NCBI GenBank assembly: GCA_900547835.1
Contig: URIJ01000053.1
Coordinates: 1 to 11,795 of the forward strand
Reading direction: 5' to 3'
From: an uncultured Collinsella sp.
GTDB taxonomy: Bacteria; Actinomycetota; Coriobacteriia; Coriobacteriales; Coriobacteriaceae
Length of the DNA: 11,795 nt
Below the pieces are notes generated by a model. That model did no database searches, was not told the DNA's origin, and saw only the letters and a program-made list of their open reading frames with translations. Below are positions 7,957 to 11,795 of the stretch, one piece after another. The number at the start of each line of letters is the position of its first letter. Positions within the stretch are counted from its first letter, which is position 1. The position numbers were made by a program, and so were the translations under genes.

Positions 7957-8088
7957 TTCGTTAACTCGCTACAGGGTTACTGGGCTGAATTAAGATGGCT
8001 ACTGGCTTTGCCAGAAGTCGCGCCAAGGAAACAGTTCCGGGGGACGGGGCTTCCTTTGTTTAACGCCGCAGGGTTACTGGGCTGAATT
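7903..8088. repeat. Diverged tandem duplication of an ~88-bp unit
   Basis: The right half of the inverted repeat plus its flank (7903-7991) is repeated at 8002-8088 with roughly 80% identity and a few indels. Both copies share CTGGC-TT(C/T)-GCCAG-AAGTCGCG, a GGGG...GGGGC block, a TTAAC and an identical 20-bp end, CAGGGTTACTGGGCTGAATT (7972-7991 and 8069-8088). The second copy lacks the left arm of the hairpin, so it is a half copy. No coding capacity is evident. Confidence 0.75.
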
Positions 8089-8119
8089 CATTTTTTGACT
8101 ACCGTTCGGCGGCGTTGAT

Positions 8120-8146
8120 GGCTCCCTCGTTGGGGCTTTCTTTTTT
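8120..8146 (+). terminator. Rho-independent terminator upstream of the transglutaminase gene
   Basis: GCTCC (8121-8125) pairs with GGGGC (8132-8136) around a 6-nt loop, with a G-T pair beneath, and is followed by a T-rich run (TTTCTTTTTT, 8137-8146). It probably ends transcription from fba or from the repeat region. It overlaps the putative -35 of the next promoter. Confidence 0.55.
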
Positions 8147-8159
8147 ATCTCGCTACAAT
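8130..8159 (+). promoter_or_regulatory. Probable promoter of the transglutaminase-like gene
   Basis: TACAAT at 8154-8159 is a good -10 box, with TTGGGG at 8130-8135 as a weak -35 (18-bp spacer). Transcription would begin near 8166, after the ATG at 8158. This argues for the ATG at 8194 as the true start of the next gene. Confidence 0.45.
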
Positions 8160-8193
8160 GGGCTTCAAGAGTTCTAATGACTTGGAGTTTGGT

Positions 8194-9627
8194 ATGGCTG
8201 TTATTAATGTGCTGCCTTCGGATGGGAAGGTCATTGACGAGGGTCCTGTTGGTTGCTCTGTTGATGTTTGCTGTGATGATTTCCGTCATCTCGATATTGG
8301 ACTGCCGCCCGAGATTCTTCGTCTCAAGGATGCCGGATATTTGACGCAGGCTGTTGCGGCTTGTGATCGTCTTTTGGGGCAGAATCCCGATCCCTCGCTT
8401 GCTGCCTGCGTTCGTGCCGAGCGGTATCGCATGCTTGAGACGCCGCTTCATTTTTCGGTGTCGCGCGATCGAGCTATTGCGATGATTCGCGAGGAGTGGC
8501 CTGAGTTTACCGAGGAGCAGTTTAACGATCTGATTGACCGTAAGCGTATTGACTGGCGCTTTATCGATGGTGAGCTGTTCGTTCTCGACAACTTCCTCGA
8601 TTCGCTTCGCGTATATCCCAAAGAGGTCCCCGGCATGCGTCCCGATTCTACGGACGGAATAGCACTGCGCGACGAGATGCTCAAGGAGATGGAGTCACAA
8701 AACGGATTGGCTCGCGTCATTACGCTTAAAGCGTCCGTGTCTGTCCCCGGCGCTCTGGAGGGGGAGACCGTTTGCGCTTGGCTTCCCGTCGCGGCTGCCT
8801 GCCGTCAGCAGTCTCGGGTCGAGATTCTCGACATGACGCCGGAGGGTGCTGTTGCTCCCGCGAACGCTTCGGCGCGTACCGCCTCGTGGTCTTCTTCGAG
8901 TGATCGCTCATTCTCGGTGACCTATCGCTATCAAATCAATGCCGCTTATCGCGATATTTATGGGGGTGCGCTTCCGTCGCATCCGTGTATGGACGCGCCG
9001 TTGCCCGAAGATATTTCTGAGGACCGTCCGCACATTGCATTCACGCCGTATCTGCAGCAGCTGACGGCCGGTGTTGTTGACGGACTCGAGGATCCGCTCG
9101 ATCGCGCTCGTGCTATCTATGATTATCTGACGCAGCATATCGACTATCGCTATCAGCCGCCGTACTTGCTTTTGGGATCTATTGCCGATGACTGCGCGCA
9201 TTCGCTCCGCGGCGATTGCGGCGTTATGGCGCTCACGTTTATCACCATGTGCCGTATCGCGGGCGTGCCTGCCCGTTGGCAGAGCGGCCTGTACGTTGCG
9301 CCCGATTCGGTGGGGTCGCACGACTGGGCAGAGTTCTATACGCCGCAGACCGGTTGGCTCAACGCCGACGTGTCATTTGGATCTTCTGCTCGCAGGATGG
9401 GGGAGGAGTGGCGCCGCCGTCACTACTTTGGCAATCTCGACCCGTGGCGTATGGTGGCCAACAATCGATTCCAGGCAGAGTTTGAGCCCTCTTTCGACGG
9501 CATGCGCGAGGACCCTTACGATAACCAGATGGGTGAGGCTTCGGTCGACGGTCGCGGATGCCGTCAGCGCGAGATGCTCCGCACGGTCGAACTCATCGAA
9601 ATGCTCGAAGTTCCATTTTCGGACTAA
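8194..9627 (+). CDS. Transglutaminase-like (cysteine-protease fold) protein of unknown role
   Basis: The C-terminal half carries a transglutaminase-core domain with the complete Cys-His-Asp triad: C342 in RGDCGV, H376 in SHDWAEFY and D392 in NADVSFG. This fold includes protein cross-linking enzymes, peptidases and amidases, so the reaction cannot be assigned. There is no signal peptide or membrane segment, which suggests a cytoplasmic protein. Residues ~30-150 look helical with short repeats. A stretch around 165-260 resembles a beta-sandwich domain preceding the core. Length is 477 aa from ATG 8194, chosen because GGAG at 8184-8187 lies 6 nt upstream and the likely promoter -10 covers the other candidate ATG at 8158. 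The first ~300 bp use many T-ending codons, unlike fba and the ribosomal genes. It stands alone between repeats and a tRNA gene. Confidence 0.82.
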   Translation: MAVINVLPSDGKVIDEGPVGCSVDVCCDDFRHLDIGLPPEILRLKDAGYLTQAVAACDRLLGQNPDPSLAACVRAERYRMLETPLHFSVSRDRAIAMIREEWPEFTEEQFNDLIDRKRIDWRFIDGELFVLDNFLDSLRVYPKEVPGMRPDSTDGIALRDEMLKEMESQNGLARVITLKASVSVPGALEGETVCAWLPVAAACRQQSRVEILDMTPEGAVAPANASARTASWSSSSDRSFSVTYRYQINAAYRDIYGGALPSHPCMDAPLPEDISEDRPHIAFTPYLQQLTAGVVDGLEDPLDRARAIYDYLTQHIDYRYQPPYLLLGSIADDCAHSLRGDCGVMALTFITMCRIAGVPARWQSGLYVAPDSVGSHDWAEFYTPQTGWLNADVSFGSSARRMGEEWRRRHYFGNLDPWRMVANNRFQAEFEPSFDGMREDPYDNQMGEASVDGRGCRQREMLRTVELIEMLEVPFSD

Positions 9628-9666
9628 TCGGTAGAAAGCTGTGATAAACTAACTCACGCATTACGT

Positions 9667-9753
9667 GCCCGAGTGGCGGAATTGGCAGACGCAGTGGACT
9701 CAAAATCCACCGTTGGCAACAACGTGCGAGTTCGAGTCTCGCCTCGGGCACCA
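9667..9753 (+). tRNA. tRNA-Leu (anticodon CAA)
   Basis: The acceptor arms GCCCGAG (9667-9673) and CTCGGGC (9743-9749) pair perfectly, followed by discriminator A and an encoded CCA (9751-9753). The anticodon stem GTGGA/TCCAC encloses CT-CAA-AA with anticodon CAA at 9701-9703, which reads UUG. A long variable arm (GTTG-GCAA-CAAC) marks it as class II. The T arm is GCGAG-TTCGAGT-CTCGC. The total of 87 nt is normal for tRNA-Leu. A possible -10-like TAAACT lies at 9645-9650, without a convincing -35. Confidence 0.97.
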
Positions 9754-9780
9754 TACATGCAAGCGAGCGTTCAAGGGGGT
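9731..9780 (+). repeat. 50-bp direct repeat, copy 1 (3' end of tRNA-Leu and flank)
   Basis: From the T loop of the tRNA (TTCGAG at 9731) through CCA and 27 further bases, this stretch is repeated without a mismatch at 9915-9964. The terminators after the two copies are also closely similar. Confidence 0.95.
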
Positions 9781-9795
9781 TGCGGCCCCCTTTTT
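9773..9795 (+). terminator. Terminator of tRNA-Leu
   Basis: GGGGG (9775-9779) pairs with CCCCC (9786-9790) around a 6-nt loop, extended by two A-T pairs, and ends in TTTTT at 9791-9795. Confidence 0.85.
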
Positions 9796-9831
9796 CGTGC
9801 CGAACTCGCGTGAGCGCGCGAAGCGTTAAGC

Positions 9832-9905
9832 AAACAGGCCTGTGGCCTGTTTGTAGCGGAGCGTGGCGAGGGCGCCACGCGCCCGAAGCCCGGGGCTTCG
9901 CGAAG
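9832..9905. repeat. Three consecutive GC-rich hairpins between the tRNA repeats
   Basis: AAACAGGCC-TGT-GGCCTGTTT (9832-9852) is followed by GCGTGGCG-AGGG-CGCCACGC (9861-9880) and then a CGAAGCC-CGG-GGCTTCG stem-loop running to about 9900, next to the palindrome CTTCGCGAAG (9896-9905). The stems are perfect and closely packed, as in REP/BIME-type elements or the remnant of an insertion. No coding function is supported. Confidence 0.7.
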
Positions 9906-9914
9906 CGAAGGCCC

Positions 9915-9964
9915 TTCGAGTCTCGCCTCGGGCACCATACATGCAAGCGAGCGTTCAAGGGGGT
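9915..9964 (+). pseudogene. Duplicated 3' end of tRNA-Leu (direct repeat copy 2)
   Basis: This is a perfect 50-bp copy of 9731-9780. It carries the T loop, the 3' half of the T stem, the 3' acceptor strand and CCA of the tRNA, plus 27 bp of flank. The 5' part of a tRNA is missing: the bases before it end GAAGGCCC and do not form the other half of the cloverleaf, so no second tRNA is made. Such a copy is what site-specific integration into a tRNA gene leaves behind, but a local tandem duplication would look the same. Confidence 0.9.
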
Positions 9965-9978
9965 CAAGGCCCCTTTTT
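9957..9978 (+). terminator. Duplicated terminator after the tRNA fragment
   Basis: AAGGGG (9957-9962) pairs with CCCCTT (9970-9975) and is followed by a T run to 9978. It is a close variant of the terminator at 9773-9795 and insulates the infC promoter from upstream transcription. Confidence 0.7.
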
Positions 9979-9988
9979 CGTGTACGTA

Positions 9989-10017
9989 ATGTGATAACGC
10001 GCTGTACGTGTTATTAT
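9989..10017 (+). promoter_or_regulatory. Probable promoter of infC-rpmI-rplT
   Basis: TATTAT at 10012-10017 is a reasonable -10 box; ATGTGA at 9989-9994 is a weak -35 at a 17-bp spacing. The direct repeat TGTACGT at 9981-9987 and 10003-10009, 22 bp apart, brackets it and might bind a regulator. The start of transcription would be near 10024, giving a leader of about 175 nt. Confidence 0.45.
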
Positions 10018-10023
10018 TCGCAA

Positions 10024-10180
10024 GGCGTTGTTCCCGCAATGCCCTAAAGAGGAACCCGAGGGTTCCCACCTTTTGGCGCCAATGAGCAGCTGACTGGTCA
10101 TACAACTTAGATTCCCTTCCTCAAATCGAGGAAGTCTATGTGTACGACCTGGTTGCTGAGAAGCGCCGGGTTATTTTTTT
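10024..10180 (+). promoter_or_regulatory. Structured infC leader with terminator-like attenuator
   Basis: The leader contains GGAACC-CGAG-GGTTCC (10051-10066), CTTCCTC-AAATC-GAGGAAG (10116-10134), and a last stem ACCTGG/CCGGGT (10147-10152 with 10166-10171) followed by seven T residues at 10174-10180, immediately before infC. In Bacillus and other Firmicutes an L20-binding leader in front of the same three genes causes premature termination when L20 is in excess (Rfam L20 leader). Position and layout here suggest the same logic, but I cannot align the L20-binding site by eye. Confidence 0.65.
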
Positions 10181-10199
10181 ATGAATGGAGGTAGGGAAA

Positions 10200-10754
10200 A
10201 TAGCTAAGTCTGATGACACCCGCATCAACGACGAGATCACTGCATCTTCGTGCCGTTTGATTGGCGTCGATGGCTCTCAGCTCGGCCTGTTCGCCATCCG
10301 CGATGCCCAGCGCGTCGCCGACGATCAGGGTCTCGACCTGGTCGAGATCGCTCCCAACGCGGAGCCGCCGGTCTGCAAGGTCATGGACTACGGTAAGTTC
10401 AAGTACCAGCAGGCCATGAAGGCCAAGGCTGCTCGTAAGAACCAGTCCAAGGTCGAGGTCAAGGAAATGAAGTTCCGACCCAAGATCGACGTTGGCGACT
10501 ACGAGACCAAGAAGGGCCACGTTCTGCGTTTCCTCAAGAAGGGCGCACGCGTTAAGATCACCATCATGTTCCGCGGCCGTGAGATGGCTCACCCGGAGCA
10601 GGGCCTTAACGTTCTCGAGCGTCTCGCCGAGGATCTCAAGCCTTACGCTACGGTCGAGTCCAAGCCTAAGATGGAAGGCCGTAACATGCTTATGCTGCTC
10701 GCCCCGATTAAGGGCGCCTTCGATGAGGATAAAGCGGCAAGCGATAGCAAGTAA
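10200..10754 (+). CDS. infC: Translation initiation factor IF-3
   Basis: IF-3 binds the 30S subunit, prevents 50S joining and checks start-codon/initiator-tRNA pairing. The N-domain contains TRINDEI and the family signature PNAEPPVCKVMDYGKF (52-67). A lysine-rich linker lies at ~70-90 and the C-domain (FRPKIDVGDYETK onwards) runs to ~172. Length is 184 aa, normal for IF-3. For the start, the strong ribosome binding site GGAGGT (10187-10192) has no ATG, GTG or TTG at a proper distance downstream. The in-frame codon 7 nt after it is ATA (10200). The upstream in-frame ATG at 10185 lies before this site, behind a T run, with no binding site of its own. Many bacterial infC genes start at AUU or a similar rare codon, which lets IF-3 repress its own translation. 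If ATG 10185 were used, the protein would gain five residues (MEVGK). rpmI follows after 32 nt. Confidence 0.93.
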   Translation: MAKSDDTRINDEITASSCRLIGVDGSQLGLFAIRDAQRVADDQGLDLVEIAPNAEPPVCKVMDYGKFKYQQAMKAKAARKNQSKVEVKEMKFRPKIDVGDYETKKGHVLRFLKKGARVKITIMFRGREMAHPEQGLNVLERLAEDLKPYATVESKPKMEGRNMLMLLAPIKGAFDEDKAASDSK

Positions 10755-10786
10755 CTAGTGTTCTGTAACCGATTAAGGAGTATTTC

Positions 10787-10978
10787 ATGCCTAAGATGAA
10801 GTCCCACAGCGGCACCAAGAAGCGTTTCCGCAAGACTGGTACCGGCAAGCTTATGCGCGCCAAGGCTTTCAAGAGCCACATCCTGAGCAAGAAGTCCACC
10901 AAGCGTAAGCGTGGCTTCCGTCAGGAGACCGAGATCGCCGCTGCCGACCGCAAGGTCATCAAGTCGCGTCTCGCCTAA
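10787..10978 (+). CDS. rpmI: Large ribosomal subunit protein bL35
   Basis: The 63-aa basic protein has the usual bL35 features: the PKMKSHSGTKKRF start after Met and a lysine/arginine-rich core (SKKSTKRKRGF) that contacts 23S rRNA in the 50S subunit. The binding site AAGGAG lies just upstream. It sits between infC and rplT as in most bacteria, and the codons are strongly biased as in other highly expressed genes. Confidence 0.98.
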   Translation: MPKMKSHSGTKKRFRKTGTGKLMRAKAFKSHILSKKSTKRKRGFRQETEIAAADRKVIKSRLA

Positions 10979-11024
10979 GTTCGCGTTCCCGTTTTTCGTT
11001 TTACCGTCTAGGAGTTGATAGAAC

Positions 11025-11384
11025 ATGGCACGTATTAAGCGCGCTGTTGCCGCCAAGAAGAAGCGCCGTACCGTTATGCACCGTGCGAAGGGTTACTACG
11101 GTGCCGCTTCGCGTACTTACAAGCATGCTAAAGAGCAGGTCCAGCACTCCCTGCAGTATCAGTATCGTGATCGCCGCAACAAGAAGCGCGAGATCCGTTC
11201 TCTCTGGATCACCCGTATCAACGCTGCTGCTCGCCTGAACGACATCTCTTACTCTCAGTTCATGCACGGTCTGAAGGTTGCCGGCATCGAGCTCGACCGC
11301 AAGGTCCTGGCTCAGATGGCTTACGAGGACATCGAGTCCTTCAACGAGCTGGCTGCCATTGCCAAGAAGGCTCTCGAGGCCTAA
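11025..11384 (+). CDS. rplT: Large ribosomal subunit protein bL20
   Basis: This 119-aa protein is needed for early 50S assembly and binds 23S rRNA through its long basic N-terminal helix (MARIKRAVAAKKKRR). The core, with AKGYYGAASRTYKHAKEQV and RDRRNKKREIRSLWI, and the C-terminal domain ending AAIAKKALEA match the family. The AGGAG at 11010-11014 is 10 nt from the ATG. Two stop codons stand in tandem (TAA then TAG, 11382-11387). In several bacteria bL20 also represses its own operon by binding the leader or intergenic mRNA, which would fit the structured leader at 10024-10180. Confidence 0.98.
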   Translation: MARIKRAVAAKKKRRTVMHRAKGYYGAASRTYKHAKEQVQHSLQYQYRDRRNKKREIRSLWITRINAAARLNDISYSQFMHGLKVAGIELDRKVLAQMAYEDIESFNELAAIAKKALEA

Positions 11385-11404
11385 TAGATTCTCTTGAATC
11401 GCTA

Positions 11405-11445
11405 GGGGAGTGTCGCGTTGTGCGCGGCGCTCCCTCTTTTTATCT
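11405..11445 (+). terminator. Rho-independent terminator of infC-rpmI-rplT
   Basis: GGGAGTGTCGCG (11406-11417) pairs with 11423-11434 through 12 bp, including two G-T pairs, around a TTGTG loop, and is followed by a T-rich tract (TCTTTTTAT). It starts 20 nt after the rplT stop. Confidence 0.9.
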
Positions 11446-11483
11446 GAAGCGCGGTTTACATTGCTAAAAGCGCGGGTAGATAA

Positions 11484-11779
11484 TCACCTACAGGTGACCG
11501 ATCTCTATATATTCCTGAACCAATGGGTCATCATCTGATACGTGCGGAAGATCCGCACCAGTCTTTCTATTACCTATAGAAAGCAATATGTTGTGTAGGA
11601 CTTGTGAAGAGTGGAATTGACGTCCCACAGAGCTTCGCGGTCTGGCAATATATCTCCTTGCCGCGCGGCCCGGTGGAACCGGATGAGCCGCAAGGCGTGC
11701 ACCTTGAGAACCGGATACTGCGAGGATGGACACACCAGTTGTGTCGCATCCGGGCAGACATCGAACCATTTGAAATGGT
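11484..11779. other. Hairpin-dense, lower-GC segment of unknown nature
   Basis: Perfect or near-perfect stem-loops follow one another: TCACCT/AGGTGA (11484-11497), GTGCGGA/TCCGCAC (11542-11558), CTTTCTAT/ATAGAAAG (11563-11583), a nested stem CCTTG-CGGC-CCGGT / ACCGG-GCCG-CAAGG (11656-11695), CCGGAT/ATCCGG enclosing GACACA/TGTGTC (11711-11753), and ACCATT/AATGGT (11765-11779). The plus strand has no convincing gene. A structured noncoding RNA is possible, yet the minus strand has an open frame through part of it, so the two readings compete. I recognise no tmRNA, RNase P RNA, 6S RNA or known riboswitch core. Confidence 0.4.
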
Positions 11780-11795
11780 CTAACTTGGATTTGTT
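11574..11795 (-). CDS. Possible 3' end of an unidentified minus-strand gene (partial)
   Basis: One minus-strand frame is open from the right edge to a TAG at 11576-11574, giving 73 codons. About 63% of its third positions are G or C, and the peptide has a protein-like composition (for example VLKVHALRLIRFHRAARQ), ending TTYCFL. No family is recognised and no start lies in the window. Another minus-strand frame stays open past this stop to 11488 and ends DDDPLVQEYIEIGHL, so a frameshifted gene is also conceivable. It would face the rplT operon tail to tail. Confidence 0.3.
   Translation of the reverse strand, partial: NKSKLDHFKWFDVCPDATQLVCPSSQYPVLKVHALRLIRFHRAARQGDILPDREALWDVNSTLHKSYTTYCFL

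Noticed and set aside
8074..8451. 125-codon minus-strand frame over the transglutaminase 5' end
   Set aside because: No motifs and no ribosome binding site; it covers the promoter and start of a well-supported plus-strand gene.
9915..9964. A second complete tRNA gene downstream of tRNA-Leu
   Set aside because: Only the 3' end is present; no matching 5' acceptor strand, D arm or anticodon arm precedes it.
9593..10105. Open minus-strand frame of 170 codons across the tRNA and its repeat
   Set aside because: It is the antisense translation of tRNA-Leu and its duplicated end, a common spurious ORF; it overlaps the 3' end of the transglutaminase gene and the infC promoter, and matches no family.
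11672..11682. T-box-like motif (GGTGGAACCGG)
   Set aside because: It resembles the core GGTGGNACCGCG, but lacks the final GCG and the preceding AA bases. It folds on itself as a small hairpin and has no Stem I/specifier layout or aminoacyl-tRNA synthetase gene visible downstream.
11488..11769. 93-codon minus-strand ORF starting at ATG 11769
   Set aside because: Its first two thirds have weaker codon bias than the overlapping frame ending at 11574, and it has no recognised motif; its tail is mentioned only as a possible frameshift continuation.

Overview
The window reads as chromosomal DNA from a moderately GC-rich anaerobic actinobacterium, most likely class Coriobacteriia (Collinsella or a relative). 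This rests on the strong preference for C- or G-ending codons, the protein flavour and the gene order; no 16S or other decisive marker is present, so the placement is an inference.

Layout. Positions 1-70 hold the first codons of a minus-strand gene that leaves the window on the left. A divergent intergenic region with a perfect TATAAT box leads into a plus-strand operon. The operon begins with a small overlapping leader ORF, followed by a very long RecJ carrying an intact RecQ-like helicase module (345-3632), a full-length bifunctional (p)ppGpp synthetase/hydrolase (3648-6008), and, after a hairpin, a metallo-beta-lactamase-fold hydrolase (6097-6780). This is a shortened form of the recJ-apt-relA-dtd-MBL order seen in Clostridia, without apt and dtd. 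A separate promoter then drives the class II fructose-bisphosphate aldolase (6975-7841).

Positions 7842-8193 contain no gene. They hold a long nested inverted repeat, a diverged tandem half copy of it, a terminator and a promoter. The promoter serves an unnamed cytoplasmic transglutaminase-like protein (8194-9627). Next comes tRNA-Leu(CAA) (9667-9753). Its 3' end, downstream flank and terminator are repeated 184 bp further on, and the two copies are separated by a cluster of GC-rich hairpins.

The last operon is infC-rpmI-rplT (10200-11384). It has a structured leader with a terminator-like attenuator, and infC appears to start at a rare AUA codon. After the rplT terminator, 11446-11795 is lower in GC, full of perfect hairpins, and has one open minus-strand frame running off the right edge. 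I could not identify it.

How the genes work together: the left operon joins DNA end processing (RecJ/helicase) to the stringent response (Rsh). The aldolase is core glycolysis. The right operon supplies translation initiation and 50S assembly, probably with feedback both at the leader RNA and at the infC start codon. No CRISPR array, transposase, integrase or intact mobile element is visible.
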